From: Prochlorococcus marinus str. MIT 9401
GTDB lineage: Bacteria > Cyanobacteriota > Cyanobacteriia > PCC-6307 > Cyanobiaceae
Length of the DNA: 64,000 bases
Assembly: GCF_000760095.1 (NCBI RefSeq)
Contig: NZ_JNAR01000017.1
Location: forward strand, 1 to 64,000
Direction of reading: 5' to 3'
In this document: positions 1-10,615 of the stretch, piece after piece
Position numbering within the stretch: the stretch's first letter is position 1
Layout of the letters: the number at the start of each line of letters is the position of its first letter
The notes under the pieces: model-generated
The model's database searches: none
What the model saw: the letters and a program-made list of their open reading frames with translations, nothing else
Told to the model about the DNA's origin: nothing
Made by a program: the position numbers and the translations under genes

Positions 1-71
1 TTTTAGGAATAGATAATTTCATTGTTCCAATTTGTTCAGCATTATTTTTTAATTTTTTTATAACTAACTAA
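1..71 (+). CDS. C-terminal fragment of a membrane protein (partial at window edge)
   Basis: Reading from base 3, an open frame gives about 22 residues ending with a TAA at 69-71. The peptide is hydrophobic (LGIDNFIVPICSALFFNFFI) and looks like the last membrane helix of a larger protein whose 5' part lies outside the window. It converges on the DAHP synthase gene and overlaps its end by 8 bases. A tail of the type G-x-D-N-x-x-V-P resembles the end of phytol/dolichol kinase (CTP-dependent, cytidylyltransferase-like) membrane proteins, but the fragment is too short to decide. That assignment is a guess. The open frame and hydrophobicity are what is seen. Confidence 0.4.
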   Translation, partial: LGIDNFIVPICSALFFNFFITN

Positions 72-1131
72 GTGAATTGTATAGAATAGCTAGTAAATTT
101 TTTGTTGTTTCTATATCTATACAGGCATCCGTAATGCTTCTGCCAAACTCGAGATCCTCTTTTTTTAAAAGTTTTTGATTCCCTTCCTTCAAATGACTTT
201 CTAACATAACTCCTAAAATATTTTTTTCACCATTACTTATTTGAGAAGCTATATTTTTTAGAACTTCTGACTGTTTTCGGAAATCTTTATTGGAATTTCC
301 ATGACTACAATCAATCATCACTTTATATGGAAGATTACATTGCCTCAATTCAGCTGAAATTCTTTTAACGTGATCACTCTCAAAATTTGGACCTTTTGAA
401 CCGCCCCTTAAAACTATATGTCCATCTGGATTTCCTGTAGTATTTACAATAGAAGCCATTCCGTTTTCATTTACACCTAAGAAATGATGAGATTTTGAAG
501 CTGACTGCATTGCATTGATTGCAGTAGTAAAAGAACCATCTGTTCCATTTTTAAAGCCTATAGGCATTGATAATCCTGATGCCATTTCCCTATGTGTTTG
601 ACTTTCAGTAGTACGCGCACCTATAGCTGTCCAACTTATTAAATCGGCAATATATTGGGGAACAATTGGATCTAGTAATTCTGTAGCAGCGGGTACGCCA
701 CGGGTAGCTAGATATGAAAGTAAACTTCTCGCCCTTCTTAAACCAGTATTAATATCATAAGAATCATCTAGATGAGGATCATTTATCAATCCCTTCCAGC
801 CAATAGTAGTTCTAGGCTTCTCGAAATATACTCTCATGATTATTTCTAATTTATCATTATAAATTTCTCGAAAGTTTTGGATATATTTTGAATATTCCTT
901 CGCCGCCTCTAAATCATGAATTGAACATGGACCAACAATGACTAAAAGCTTTTGATCATTATGATGCAAAATGTTTTGTATCGATCTTCTAGTTTTAGAT
1001 ACTGTATTAGCAGAGGCGTTATCTAAAGGTATATCATTATGTAATCTGCTTGGAGGTATTAATGGACGCGTTTCAACAACATGTAAATCTGACGTCTTTT
1101 CTAAAGCTGAATTATTTGATGATGTCGTCAT
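64..1131 (-). CDS. aroG: 3-deoxy-7-phosphoheptulonate synthase (DAHP synthase, class I)
   Basis: This enzyme condenses phosphoenolpyruvate and erythrose 4-phosphate, the first step of the shikimate pathway to aromatic amino acids in the cytoplasm. At 355 residues it has the usual size of the E. coli AroF/G/H type. The PEP/metal-binding GPCSIHD motif sits at residues 67-73, and the EKPRTTIGWKG stretch at about 104-114 is diagnostic of the family. The start is an ATG at 1131-1129. It is divergent from acnB across a 97-base gap. The extra ~40 N-terminal residues before the barrel are normal for the type and often take part in feedback inhibition, but which amino acid inhibits it cannot be read here. 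It could equally be named aroF or aroH. Confidence 0.93.
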   Translation of the reverse strand: MTTSSNNSALEKTSDLHVVETRPLIPPSRLHNDIPLDNASANTVSKTRRSIQNILHHNDQKLLVIVGPCSIHDLEAAKEYSKYIQNFREIYNDKLEIIMRVYFEKPRTTIGWKGLINDPHLDDSYDINTGLRRARSLLSYLATRGVPAATELLDPIVPQYIADLISWTAIGARTTESQTHREMASGLSMPIGFKNGTDGSFTTAINAMQSASKSHHFLGVNENGMASIVNTTGNPDGHIVLRGGSKGPNFESDHVKRISAELRQCNLPYKVMIDCSHGNSNKDFRKQSEVLKNIASQISNGEKNILGVMLESHLKEGNQKLLKKEDLEFGRSITDACIDIETTKNLLAILYNSLS

Positions 1132-1228
1132 TGATTAATTAAGAAGTTTGAATATTTAAAAAAGCATTTATGAATACTCTCCTTTTCAATATTAAAAATA
1201 ACAATAGATTAGGCATTAAACCTTACTA

Positions 1229-3802
1229 ATGAAGAATTTGGAAACATTGCTAAAAGATTATGCAAATCACGTAGCAGAAAGAGCTGCCAAAGGTATACCT
1301 CCTTTGCCTTTAAATGCTGAGCAAACAAATTGTATTACAAAATTATTGGAACATGATAATACTTACAATTCATCTTATTTACTTGATTTACTGATAAATA
1401 GAGTACCACCAGGAGTTGATGAGGCTGCTTATGTAAAAGCAAGCTGGCTTACAGCTATTGTTAATTCCGAAAAATATTGCAAATTAATTAATCCTGAAAA
1501 AGCAATTGAAATATTAGGAACAATGATAGGCGGATATAATGTAAATTCTTTGGTTGAAATACTTAAAAGAGAAGATAATTTACTCGCTAAAAAAGCGGCA
1601 GAAGTTTTAAAAAATATTATTCTTGTTTACGACTCAGCTAATGAGATTTATGAATTATCTCAAAATAATACTTATGCAAAAGAAGTTGTAAATAGTTGGG
1701 CAAATGCAGAATGGTTCAAAAATAAAAAAGTTCTAGGGAAAGAGATTACTTGTTTAGTATTTAAAGTTGACGGGGAGACGAATACAGACGACTTATCTCC
1801 GGCTGTACATGCAACAACACGCCCTGATATTCCGATGCACGCATTGGCTATGTTGGAATTTAAAAAACCTGATGGACTTAAGATTCTTGATAATTTAAAA
1901 AAACAAAATTTACCAATAGCTTATGTAGGAGATGTTGTTGGAACGGGGAGTTCTAGAAAATCTGCTATTAATTCGCTCATTTGGCACATAGGAGAAGATA
2001 TTGATTGTGTTCCAAACAAAAAAACAGGTGGAATAATAATTGGTAGCAAAATAGCCCCAATTTTCTTTAATACAGCACAAGATTCCGGGGCTTTACCTAT
2101 TGAAGCTGATGTATCTCACATGAAAACAGGAGATGTAATAAAAATATATCCATATGAAGGTATTATTAAAAAAATTGAAAAAGAGTCAAATACTGAAGAA
2201 TTAATAAGCAAATTCAACTTATTTCCATCAACTCTTACTGATGAAATTCAGGCTGGCGGAAGAATTAATCTTATGATTGGAAGATCTCTTACGGACAAAA
2301 TAAGAAACAAATTAGATTTTCAACCGAGTGAAATATTTATCCGACCACAAAATCCAACCGAAAGCACTGACGGCTTTACTCAAGCTCAAAAAATAGTAGG
2401 CAAAGCATGCGGCTTAGATGGAGTTAGGCCAGGAATGACCTGCGAGCCAATTATGACGACAGTTGGTAGTCAAGACACTACTGGGCCAATGACTAGAGAT
2501 GAACTAAAAGAATTAGCTTGTTTAGGATTTACTGCAGATTTAGTAATGCAAAGTTTTTGTCATACGGCTGCATATCCTAAACCAGTAGATCTAATTACAC
2601 ATAAAGAATTACCTGATTTTATATCTCAAAGAGGTGGAGTAGCTCTTAAGCCTGGAGATGGCATAATACATAGTTGGCTTAACAGAATGCTTCTTCCCGA
2701 TACTGTTGGTACTGGTGGAGATAGTCATACAAGATTTCCACTTGGCATTTCATTTCCTGGAGGCTCTGGCATTGTTGCCTTTGCCGCTGCAATAGGGTCA
2801 ATGCCATTAAATATGCCGGAATCTATACTGGTTAAATTTAAGGGTGAATTATTACCAGGAATTACTCTAAGAGATTTAGTAAATGCAATCCCTCTATTCG
2901 CTATTAAAAAAGGACTCTTAACTGTTGAGAAAGAAAATAAAAAAAATATATTTAACGGCAAAATTATGGAAATTGAGGGATTGCCAAACCTAAAACTTGA
3001 ACAAGCTTTTGAACTTACTGATGCTACTGCAGAACGCTCCTGCGCTGGTAGCACAATACTTTTATCCCAAGAAACTGTTCAAGAGTACTTAAGGAGCAAT
3101 ATTTGTCTGCTTGAAAAAATGATCGAGAGCAATTATGAAGATTCAAAATCGATTTCAAGAAGAATCAATGATATGAAAAATTGGTTAAAAAAGCCATCAT
3201 TAATTCAACCAGATTTAAACGCTCAGTATGAAGAAATCATTGACATTGATTTAGCAAAAGTAACACAACCTATAGTTGCTTGCCCTAACGATCCAGATAA
3301 TGTAAAAGAAATCGCTGATGTAGCAAATACAAATATTGACGAGGTTTTTATAGGTTCTTGCATGACAAATATTGGTCACTACAGGGCAGCTGCGAAAGTT
3401 CTTGAAGGTGTACAAAATTTAAAATCTAAATTATGGATTTGTCCACCAACTAAAATGGATGAAGAAACTCTAAAAAATGAAGGTTACTATAAAATATTCG
3501 AAGATTGTGGTGCAAGGTTAGAGTTACCAGGCTGTTCTTTATGTATGGGAAATCAAGCCAGAGTTGATGAAGGTTCCGTGGTATTTTCTACAAGTACAAG
3601 AAATTTTGACAATAGACTTGGCAAGAATGCACAAGTCTTTTTAGGGAGCGCTGAATTAGCAGCAGTTTGCGCACTGCTTGGAAAAATACCTGAAGTTGAA
3701 GAATATCAGGATATTACTAAAAATAAAATTAATCCATATTCAAATGAACTTTATCGCTATCTTCAATTTGATGAAATAAAAGATTTCAGCTTGACAAAGT
3801 AA
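1229..3802 (+). CDS. acnB: Bifunctional aconitate hydratase 2 / 2-methylisocitrate dehydratase
   Basis: AcnB isomerises citrate and isocitrate. In this lineage it probably serves 2-oxoglutarate supply for nitrogen assimilation. The 857-residue length and domain order fit AcnB: a HEAT-like helical N-terminus (about 1-160), the swivelling domain next (about 165-380), then the catalytic core. The [4Fe-4S] ligands appear as Cys711 in GSCMTNIG and Cys769/Cys772 in CSLCMGNQ. The substrate-binding run VGSQDTTGPMTRDE is near residue 410. The ATG at 1229 follows the 97-base divergent gap. The ClC gene starts only 9 bases after the stop, so the two are probably co-transcribed. Confidence 0.96.
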   Translation: MKNLETLLKDYANHVAERAAKGIPPLPLNAEQTNCITKLLEHDNTYNSSYLLDLLINRVPPGVDEAAYVKASWLTAIVNSEKYCKLINPEKAIEILGTMIGGYNVNSLVEILKREDNLLAKKAAEVLKNIILVYDSANEIYELSQNNTYAKEVVNSWANAEWFKNKKVLGKEITCLVFKVDGETNTDDLSPAVHATTRPDIPMHALAMLEFKKPDGLKILDNLKKQNLPIAYVGDVVGTGSSRKSAINSLIWHIGEDIDCVPNKKTGGIIIGSKIAPIFFNTAQDSGALPIEADVSHMKTGDVIKIYPYEGIIKKIEKESNTEELISKFNLFPSTLTDEIQAGGRINLMIGRSLTDKIRNKLDFQPSEIFIRPQNPTESTDGFTQAQKIVGKACGLDGVRPGMTCEPIMTTVGSQDTTGPMTRDELKELACLGFTADLVMQSFCHTAAYPKPVDLITHKELPDFISQRGGVALKPGDGIIHSWLNRMLLPDTVGTGGDSHTRFPLGISFPGGSGIVAFAAAIGSMPLNMPESILVKFKGELLPGITLRDLVNAIPLFAIKKGLLTVEKENKKNIFNGKIMEIEGLPNLKLEQAFELTDATAERSCAGSTILLSQETVQEYLRSNICLLEKMIESNYEDSKSISRRINDMKNWLKKPSLIQPDLNAQYEEIIDIDLAKVTQPIVACPNDPDNVKEIADVANTNIDEVFIGSCMTNIGHYRAAAKVLEGVQNLKSKLWICPPTKMDEETLKNEGYYKIFEDCGARLELPGCSLCMGNQARVDEGSVVFSTSTRNFDNRLGKNAQVFLGSAELAAVCALLGKIPEVEEYQDITKNKINPYSNELYRYLQFDEIKDFSLTK

Positions 3803-3811
3803 TCATGAACT

Positions 3812-5170
3812 ATGCAAAACTTTATAAAAGATAATATTCAAAAAACAAGTAATAATTCTTCTCGTAGCATCAAAAAATTATTAAAGCAGAGATCTCTAGT
3901 AGTTGCATTTTCGCTTTTATTGACAGGTTTAGGGGCCTCAATTACAAGCATATCTTTTAAAACTGGAATCTATTTTATTAATAATTGGAGATTAGCATTA
4001 TTAGACCAATTCCCATCTATTGCTGTCTTACCTATTTTTGGAGCTCTGGGAGGAGCTATTGCAGGATATTTGATCAAGAATATAGCGCCTGCTGCAAAAG
4101 GTTCAGGCGTGAGTCAAATCATGGGTTTCTTAAGACATAAAAAAGTTCCAATGAATTTAAAAGTAGGTTTAGTAAAGCTCATTTCAGGAATTATTGCTAT
4201 AGGTAGTGGATTCCCTTTAGGCCCAGAGGGTCCATCAGTTCAAATGGGAGGATCAGTAGCTTGGCAAATGGCCAAGTGGCTCAAAGCTCCTACAGCATTC
4301 AGAAGAGTAATAGTTGCAGCAGGCGGTGGTGCTGGAATAGCTGCGGTATTTAGCGCTCCATTAGGAGGGTTTGTCTATGCAATAGAAGAGTTATTAAACT
4401 CTGCTAGACCAGTAATTTTGCTATTAGTAGTAATTACAACTTTTATTGCAGATTCATCTGCTGATATTATTCAAGCCTTGGGTTTAGATCCTAAAGCAGG
4501 AGGCTTTGATTTTAACCTGGGATTTTTGATTCAAAAAGAATATGACCCATCGGTTTTTTTCTTGCCTGTAGATTTTATTTACTTAGTTTTATTAGGAATA
4601 ATTATTGGGATGTTTGCAGAATTGTACAGCAGATATGTTTTGTTAATGCAAAATCTTGGGAAAAAATGGTACAAAAATAAATTTGTTTTAAAAATGAGTA
4701 TCTGTGGACTTACTTTAGGAAGTATCTACTCTTGTTTACCCAGTACATTTCATAATTTAGATGAATTACAGAAAATAATAGCTGAACAAAATACAAGTAT
4801 TGGAATTGCTTTATTAGCAGTTTTAGTACTGTTTATCACGACAGGTTTAGCTGCTGCATCTGGAGCTCCAGGAGGATTATTCTATCCAATGCTTACTTTA
4901 GGAGGATCAATAGGACTAATAATGGGAAGCGGGGTAGAAATTGCGACAGGGCATGCTCCAAGTACATACATTTTTGCGGGAATGGGAGCTTTCGTAGCTG
5001 GATGTTCGCGAACACCAATAACAGCAATGTTTTTAGCTTTTGCTTTAACAAAAAATTTATTGATAATGAAACCTGTCTTAATCAGCTGCATTGCCAGTTT
5101 CTTGATAGCAAGAGCTTTTAATGAAGAATCAATTTATGAAAGACAAATACAAATAGAATTAGAAGACTAA
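3812..5170 (+). CDS. ClC-family chloride channel / proton antiporter
   Basis: This is an integral membrane protein of 452 residues with about ten or more hydrophobic segments, the length of a prokaryotic ClC without a C-terminal CBS domain. The gating-glutamate motif reads GPEGPSVQ around residues 137-144 (family form G-x-E-G-P), and the later selectivity-filter motif appears as GGLFYP near 353-358. Both place it in the ClC family, which moves chloride either as a channel or in exchange for protons. Which mode applies cannot be decided from these motifs. It starts 9 bases after acnB and ends 10 bases before the convergent purU. The start ATG fits the N-terminal basic cytoplasmic stretch before the first helix. 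Confidence 0.9.
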   Translation: MQNFIKDNIQKTSNNSSRSIKKLLKQRSLVVAFSLLLTGLGASITSISFKTGIYFINNWRLALLDQFPSIAVLPIFGALGGAIAGYLIKNIAPAAKGSGVSQIMGFLRHKKVPMNLKVGLVKLISGIIAIGSGFPLGPEGPSVQMGGSVAWQMAKWLKAPTAFRRVIVAAGGGAGIAAVFSAPLGGFVYAIEELLNSARPVILLLVVITTFIADSSADIIQALGLDPKAGGFDFNLGFLIQKEYDPSVFFLPVDFIYLVLLGIIIGMFAELYSRYVLLMQNLGKKWYKNKFVLKMSICGLTLGSIYSCLPSTFHNLDELQKIIAEQNTSIGIALLAVLVLFITTGLAAASGAPGGLFYPMLTLGGSIGLIMGSGVEIATGHAPSTYIFAGMGAFVAGCSRTPITAMFLAFALTKNLLIMKPVLISCIASFLIARAFNEESIYERQIQIELED

Positions 5171-5180
5171 GAAAGTACCT

Positions 5181-6035
5181 TCAATCAAAAACAGCGGTTT
5201 TGCTGTTATAAACAAATACTTGATGATTTAGATGTAATCTAACCGCTCTTGCTAAAGCTATTCTTTCAATATCTCTTCCTTTTCTTATCAAATCATCAAC
5301 TTCATCCCTATGACTTACATTAACAGTGCATTGCTCTATTATCGGGCCTTCATCAAGATCTTCAGTAACATAGTGAGCAGTAGCACCGATTAATTTAACA
5401 CCTCTCTTCCATGCTCGATGATATGGTTGTCCTCCCTTAAATGCAGGTAAGAAAGAATGATGAATATTTATTATTGAAGGAAACTTTTTTAAAAAAGAAT
5501 CACTCAAAATTTGCATATATTTGGCTAATACAACAAATTCAATTTCATATTCTTTTAATAAATTCAAAATTTGATCTTCAACAATAGATTTATCAATTTT
5601 AAAAGTATCAATATGGACAAATTTTGCATTAAAGTCATTTGCAATATTTTCAAGATCAGAATGATTAGAAATTATTAACGGCACTTTCATTTTGAGTTCA
5701 CCATTTCTTACTCGCCAAAGTAAATCAATCAAACAATGATTTTGTTTACTCACGAAAATAGCAACATTTGGAATTTCATCAGAATAATTTACGTTAAATT
5801 TTCCGTTTACTTCATCTGCAATTTTTTGAAATTCATTATAAATTTCATCTCTATTAAAAAATGCTTTATTACTATTCCATTCAATTCGACTAAGAAACAA
5901 ACCCGCGTCTTGGTCCGTATGATGATCAGAATGCTTTATATTGCCACCATAGTTTGAAATCCAACTTGTAAGTAAACTTACTAGACCAGGACGATCGGGA
6001 CAAACAATTTTGAATATAATTGAAGGATGTTCCAA
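5181..6035 (-). CDS. purU: Formyltetrahydrofolate deformylase
   Basis: PurU hydrolyses 10-formyl-tetrahydrofolate to formate and tetrahydrofolate, balancing the one-carbon pool and feeding formate-dependent purine synthesis. An N-terminal ACT domain (about residues 5-85, FKIVCPDRPGLVSLL) is followed by a formyltransferase-type hydrolase domain. The catalytic signature INIHHSFLPAF, with Asn and His, and the downstream Asp in the TAHYVTEDLDEGPI stretch are both present. At 284 residues it is full length. The start appears to be TTG at 6035, because the frame upstream stays open but offers no ATG and the ACT domain begins immediately after. It is divergent from the FAD oxidoreductase. Confidence 0.93.
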   Translation of the reverse strand: MEHPSIIFKIVCPDRPGLVSLLTSWISNYGGNIKHSDHHTDQDAGLFLSRIEWNSNKAFFNRDEIYNEFQKIADEVNGKFNVNYSDEIPNVAIFVSKQNHCLIDLLWRVRNGELKMKVPLIISNHSDLENIANDFNAKFVHIDTFKIDKSIVEDQILNLLKEYEIEFVVLAKYMQILSDSFLKKFPSIINIHHSFLPAFKGGQPYHRAWKRGVKLIGATAHYVTEDLDEGPIIEQCTVNVSHRDEVDDLIRKGRDIERIALARAVRLHLNHQVFVYNSKTAVFD

Positions 6036-6083
6036 AAAATCTTTAACTATTAAGTCAAATAAGCAAGTATATCTAATATATCA

Positions 6084-7166
6084 ATGAAAAGCTTAAAAGA
6101 AAATTTTCAAAAAAAACATATAGTTATTATTGGATCAGGAATTATTGGAAAATTTAACGCCTTAGAATTGTCAGAATTAGGTTTTCAAATAACAATAATA
6201 GATCCATCTCAACTCCAAAATAGTAGCAATGCAGCTTTAGGCTTACTGATGGGTAATATGTATCAAAAAAGAAGAGGGAGGAGCTGGGACCTAAGGAAGC
6301 AAAGCATTGAATTATGGCCAAAATGGATTGAATTCCTGCAAAAATTTAATAATAAATTAAATATCGAAAAACCATTAATACAACTTACTACGAATGAAGA
6401 AAAATTTAAAAAATTAAAGAAATTTATTTATGAAAATAATAATCTAGACTTACAAGTTCTTGAAAGAGACTCGCCTATTATTGCAAAGATAAATAGAGCA
6501 TTTCAGACAAACAATATAAGAGGAATGATGTCCATCAAAGATGGAAAAATTAATGCTAAATCATTACTTAAGACATTAGATAAATATCTAAATAATAAAA
6601 AAATAAATTTTTTAAAAGAAGAAATAATAAAAATCAGAAAATCAAACAAACAGTGGATTTCTACAACAATTAACAATGAAGAAATTAAATCTGACATAGT
6701 TATTTTGTGTAACTCTTTAAAAGCGGTTGATTTAATAGATAACCTATCTCATAACATCAAATTAAAGCCTGTCTTAGGTCAAGCTATAGAAGTTGATATA
6801 AATGATGCAGAAGTTGATTTATTATCTCTACCAAAACAATTCAACATAGATGGTAAAAATATAATTCCAAAATCAAAAAACAAGCTAATTATTGGTTCAA
6901 CTGATGAAAATAGTACTAAACCCGAAGAAAATATATTTGAAAAATTAACAAATTTTCTCGATAAAAAACCAAGTTGGCTTGCCAAAGGTAAAGTCTCTAA
7001 AAAGTGGTTTGGTATAAGATCAAGACCAGATGGAGAACCTTCACCAATTATGAAAAATTTAGAAGATGGACTGATTATATGTACAGGTTTTTATAAAAAT
7101 GGGATTTTACTTGCACCAGCTTGTTCTAAATGGGTCGCTAATGAAATTAAAAAATACCTTTCTTAA
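6084..7166 (+). CDS. FAD-dependent oxidoreductase, D-amino-acid oxidase / glycine oxidase-like
   Basis: The N-terminus carries a dinucleotide-binding fold with GSGIIG at residues 17-22, followed by a helix and an acidic-end strand (IIDPS), which is typical of the DAO (FAD-dependent amine oxidase) superfamily. Near the C-terminus the stretch [15 protein letters not shown], then [17 protein letters not shown], matches the second FAD-contacting region of glycine oxidase (ThiO)-like proteins. At 360 residues the length fits. The substrate is not certain: ThiO, acting in thiazole synthesis, is one option, but other amine oxidases share these motifs. It ends 4 bases inside the convergent dnaK stop region. 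Confidence 0.82.
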   Translation: MKSLKENFQKKHIVIIGSGIIGKFNALELSELGFQITIIDPSQLQNSSNAALGLLMGNMYQKRRGRSWDLRKQSIELWPKWIEFLQKFNNKLNIEKPLIQLTTNEEKFKKLKKFIYENNNLDLQVLERDSPIIAKINRAFQTNNIRGMMSIKDGKINAKSLLKTLDKYLNNKKINFLKEEIIKIRKSNKQWISTTINNEEIKSDIVILCNSLKAVDLIDNLSHNIKLKPVLGQAIEVDINDAEVDLLSLPKQFNIDGKNIIPKSKNKLIIGSTDENSTKPEENIFEKLTNFLDKKPSWLAKGKVSKKWFGIRSRPDGEPSPIMKNLEDGLIICTGFYKNGILLAPACSKWVANEIKKYLS

Positions 7167-9061
7167 TCTTTTGTTTCAGTAAAGTCTGCATCAATAACAT
7201 CATCTCCACCTTTTTCATTTGAGTCATTCTGATCAGGCCCACCAGCTGCAGGAGGCTGATTTCCAGGTTGCTGATAAACAGATGAACCAACTGCATAAAG
7301 TTCTTGCTGAAGTTCTTCAAGAAGTTTTTTCATTGATTCATAATCTTCTTTAGATGTGGCCTCTTTTAAGGCATTGCTTTTTTCTTCAACCTTAGACTTT
7401 GCCTCAGCATCAATTTTATCTCCCAATTCACCAAGTTGCTTTTCTGTCTGATAGACAAGTGTTTCAGCTTGGTTTTTTAGATCAATTTTTTCTCTTTTTT
7501 CTTTATCTGCTGAAGCATTTGATTCAGCATCTTTTACCATTTTTTCTACTTCATTATCGGACAAAGTAGAAGCACCAGTGATAGAGATACTTTGCTCTTT
7601 ACCACTTCCTTTATCTTTAGCAGTAACACTAAGAATACCATTTGCATCAATATCAAAAGTAACTTCAATTTGCGGAACACCTCTAGGAGCTGAAGGTATA
7701 CCATCTAATCTAAAGGTTCCTAAACTTTTATTATCAGAAGCCATTTCTCTTTCACCTTGTAATACATGAATTTCTACATTTGTTTGACCATCCACAGCAG
7801 TTGAATATGTTTCAGACTTTTTTGTAGGAACTGTAGTATTTCGATTTATCATTTTTGTCATTACTCCCCCTAAGGTCTCTACACCTAAAGAAAGCGGAGT
7901 AACATCAAGCAATAATATATCTTTAACTTCTCCTGCTAGAACTCCTCCCTGAATTGCAGCACCAACAGCTACTACCTCATCAGGATTTACAGTTTGATTT
8001 GGTTCTTTACCTATTATTTTTTTAACTAAATCTAATACAGCGGGTATTCTAGATGAGCCTCCAACCATTACAACCTCGTCAATTTCAGTAGTAGAAATTT
8101 TTGCATCACTTATAGCTCTCTCAACTGGAGTCTTGCATCTATCAATTAATGAAGCGGCTAATTCCTCAAACTTTGCTCGAGTTAGGTTCAAATCTAAATG
8201 TTTTGGACCTTCAGGAGTGGCTGTAATAAAAGGTAGATTTATCTCACTTTGGGTGGCATTTGAAAGTTCAATTTTTGCTTTTTCTGCTGCTTCAGTAAGT
8301 CTTTGTAAAGCTTGCTTATCTTGTCTAAGGTCGATCCCCTCATTTGATTTAAAGGTACTAGCTAAATGATCAACGATACATCTATCAAAATCATCTCCCC
8401 CAAGATGAGTATCACCCGATGTAGAGAGAACTTCAGTTACTCCATCACCAGCTTCAATCACTGAGACGTCGAATGTTCCTCCCCCTAAATCAAAAACAAG
8501 AATTTTTTCATTTTCTTTATCTAAACCATATGCTAAAGCTGCAGCAGTTGGCTCATTGACAATTCTTAGAACTTCTAAACCTGCAATCTTACCTGCATCT
8601 TTTGTGGCCTGTCTTTGAGAATCATTAAAATAAGCTGGAACCGTAATTACAGCCTGTGTAACTTTTTCACCAAGGTATTTACCCGCATCATCTGCTAACT
8701 TTCTTAAAACTTGAGAGCTTACTTCTTCAGGAGAAAACTGCTTGTCTAAAATAGGGCATTTTAATTTAACACTTGAGCCAGACTTTTCAACAGAGTAACT
8801 AACTTCTTTAGATTCTTCATTAACTTCATCGACTCTTCTACCAACAAAACGCTTTGCAGAATAAAAAGTATTTTCAGGATTCATAACAGCTTGTCTTTTA
8901 GCAATTTGTCCAACAAGCTGATCTTGATTCTTTGTATATGCAACAACTGATGGAGTAGTTCTGAAACCCTCAGCATTTGCTATTACAGTGGGTTTACCAC
9001 CTTCCATAACAGCGACACAACTATTAGTTGTTCCTAAATCGATTCCTACAACCTTACCCAT
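7163..9061 (-). CDS. dnaK: Molecular chaperone DnaK (Hsp70)
   Basis: This is an ATP-dependent chaperone working with DnaJ and GrpE, both encoded near 42-44 kb in this window. The nucleotide-binding domain shows GIDLGTTNS at the very start, the [12 protein letters not shown] phosphate loop and the [12 protein letters not shown] adenosine loop. The substrate-binding domain follows with [11 protein letters not shown] and a helical lid, ending in a Gly/Pro/Gln-rich linker and an acidic VIDADF tail. The frame is open for ten more residues to an ATG at 9091, but the family begins at MGKVVGID, so the ATG at 9061 (632 residues) is preferred. No CIRCE inverted repeat (TTAGCACTC-N9-GAGTGCTAA) is visible upstream. 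Prochlorococcus has further Hsp70 paralogues outside this window. Confidence 0.96.
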   Translation of the reverse strand: MGKVVGIDLGTTNSCVAVMEGGKPTVIANAEGFRTTPSVVAYTKNQDQLVGQIAKRQAVMNPENTFYSAKRFVGRRVDEVNEESKEVSYSVEKSGSSVKLKCPILDKQFSPEEVSSQVLRKLADDAGKYLGEKVTQAVITVPAYFNDSQRQATKDAGKIAGLEVLRIVNEPTAAALAYGLDKENEKILVFDLGGGTFDVSVIEAGDGVTEVLSTSGDTHLGGDDFDRCIVDHLASTFKSNEGIDLRQDKQALQRLTEAAEKAKIELSNATQSEINLPFITATPEGPKHLDLNLTRAKFEELAASLIDRCKTPVERAISDAKISTTEIDEVVMVGGSSRIPAVLDLVKKIIGKEPNQTVNPDEVVAVGAAIQGGVLAGEVKDILLLDVTPLSLGVETLGGVMTKMINRNTTVPTKKSETYSTAVDGQTNVEIHVLQGEREMASDNKSLGTFRLDGIPSAPRGVPQIEVTFDIDANGILSVTAKDKGSGKEQSISITGASTLSDNEVEKMVKDAESNASADKEKREKIDLKNQAETLVYQTEKQLGELGDKIDAEAKSKVEEKSNALKEATSKEDYESMKKLLEELQQELYAVGSSVYQQPGNQPPAAGGPDQNDSNEKGGDDVIDADFTETKD

Positions 9062-9178
9062 GGGTAAATTCTTATATTTGATATTCTCCATAATCGGTCA
9101 TCGGGGTCATTATTGTTACTCAGAGACGGGGTGTGGTTCCCGAACAGGTCTTTATTTTTTAAGAAAAAATTTCTAAAA

Positions 9179-10039
9179 ATGATTTCAAGCAAAACATCTT
9201 TTATTGCATTAATCGGTAATCCAATAGAGCATTCTTTGTCACCGATTATGCAAAATGCTGCACTTCAATATTTAGGTCTTGATTTAATTTATATTGCCAT
9301 ACCTTGCAAAGATGAAGATCTTGAATTAGTTCTGAATTCTTTAAAAAAAATTAATTGCAAAGGTCTAAATATTACAATTCCCCACAAAGAAAAAGTATTT
9401 AACCTCTGTAGTGAAATTTCGCCTATTGCAAGAAAATTGAAAGCAATTAATACTCTAAAGTTAAATTCTGAAAAAGAATGGAGCGCAACTAACACAGATG
9501 TAGAAGGTTTTATTTATCCGTTAAAAACATTGAAATTAACAAAAAAGAAATCTATTGTTCTTGGCTCTGGTGGTGCAGCACGATCAGTTATTCAAGGATT
9601 AATAAATTTAAATCTTTCAAGAATTTCAGTAGTATCAAGAAATAAATCACAACTAGATGACTTAATAAAAAATTTTGAAAATCAGATTGAACTTGAAGGT
9701 TTGTTAAACAATGATAATCAAGCTCAAAATTTAATTGAAGAGGCAGATTTAGTCGTAAATACAACACCAGTAGGAATGAACACAGCAAAACATGAAATGA
9801 ATGTATTGCCATATGGGGAGTCTTTTTGGAGACCTCTTAACTCAAAAACAATAGTTTATGATTTAATCTACAATCCTTCTCCTACTCATCTATTGAAATT
9901 TAGCGCTAACAAAGGATGTATGACTATCGATGGTTTGCAGATGCTTGTTGCTCAGGGATTGAAATCATTATCATTCTGGACAAATGGCTTAGAAGTACCT
10001 TTTCATATTATGAATGAAGCAATCAAAAATTATCTTTAA
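9179..10039 (+). CDS. aroE: Shikimate dehydrogenase (NADP+)
   Basis: AroE reduces 3-dehydroshikimate to shikimate with NADPH, in the same pathway as the DAHP synthase at the start of the window. The substrate-binding N-terminus shows IGNPIEHSLSP and then NITIPHKE, with the catalytic Lys and the later Asn/Asp in NTDVEGF. The NADP-binding loop reads VLGSGGAARSV. The frame extends upstream to 9113, but family members start just before the FIALIGNPI strand, so the ATG at 9179 (286 residues) is chosen. It is divergent from dnaK with a 117-base gap that must hold both promoters. Confidence 0.95.
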   Translation: MISSKTSFIALIGNPIEHSLSPIMQNAALQYLGLDLIYIAIPCKDEDLELVLNSLKKINCKGLNITIPHKEKVFNLCSEISPIARKLKAINTLKLNSEKEWSATNTDVEGFIYPLKTLKLTKKKSIVLGSGGAARSVIQGLINLNLSRISVVSRNKSQLDDLIKNFENQIELEGLLNNDNQAQNLIEEADLVVNTTPVGMNTAKHEMNVLPYGESFWRPLNSKTIVYDLIYNPSPTHLLKFSANKGCMTIDGLQMLVAQGLKSLSFWTNGLEVPFHIMNEAIKNYL

Positions 10040-10144
10040 AATAAATGATGCTAATTTTCAAGGAACTGCACATCATGATGTATCGTTAAAGATGAACAGA
10101 CGCTCATCACATCAATTCATGAGCCAAAGACCTTGTCTGAAACT

Positions 10145-10594
10145 ATGAAAGATCAACAATCTTATTACGAAACCATGTACATCCTCCGCCCAGATATTGC
10201 GGAAGATGAAGTAACTAACCACATTGATAAATACAATAAACTTTTAGAAGAATTTGGCGGTTCCATTCTCGATAGTCAAATGAGGGGTAAAAGAAGATTA
10301 GCCTATCCAATTTCAAAACATAGAGAAGGTATTTACGTTCAACTAAGTCATCAAGGTGATGGACAACATATTTTCAAAATTGAAAAGGCAATGAGACTTA
10401 GTGATGATGTTATAAGATATATGACCGTTAAACAAGAAGGACCTTTGCCAACTCCAAGACCTTCTACTCAAAATTCAACTCAAAAAGATGATAAAGATAA
10501 AGAAAATCCAGAAGCCAAAGCTAAATCTAAAGAAACACAACCTTTAGCGAGCGCAGATACTTCAACTTCGGCACAAGATGATATTGCAACCTAA
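10145..10594 (+). CDS. rpsF: 30S ribosomal protein bS6
   Basis: bS6 is a small-subunit protein that binds 16S rRNA together with bS18. The core ([11 protein letters not shown], then the conserved [10 protein letters not shown] and EGIYVQLSH segments) occupies roughly the first 100 residues. The C-terminal 45 residues are low-complexity and rich in Lys, Ser, Thr and Asp, a tail commonly longer in cyanobacteria. An in-frame TTG at 10133 could add four residues, but the ATG at 10145 lies at the usual distance before the first strand. The 105-base leader contains a weak hairpin (GATGA at 10091-10095 with TCATC at 10104-10108). rpsR is not adjacent. Confidence 0.95.
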   Translation: MKDQQSYYETMYILRPDIAEDEVTNHIDKYNKLLEEFGGSILDSQMRGKRRLAYPISKHREGIYVQLSHQGDGQHIFKIEKAMRLSDDVIRYMTVKQEGPLPTPRPSTQNSTQKDDKDKENPEAKAKSKETQPLASADTSTSAQDDIAT

Positions 10595-10615
10595 TAAAAT
10601 GCATAATCTTAAATA

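Noticed and set aside
9062-9091. N-terminal extension of DnaK to the ATG at 9091
   Set aside because: Hsp70 proteins begin at the [10 protein letters not shown] strand, and the ten extra residues have no family match.
9092-9178. Possible tRNA or structured RNA between dnaK and aroE
   Set aside because: A GGTTCCCG-like string and a 4-base stem are present, but no cloverleaf with acceptor and anticodon arms can be drawn.
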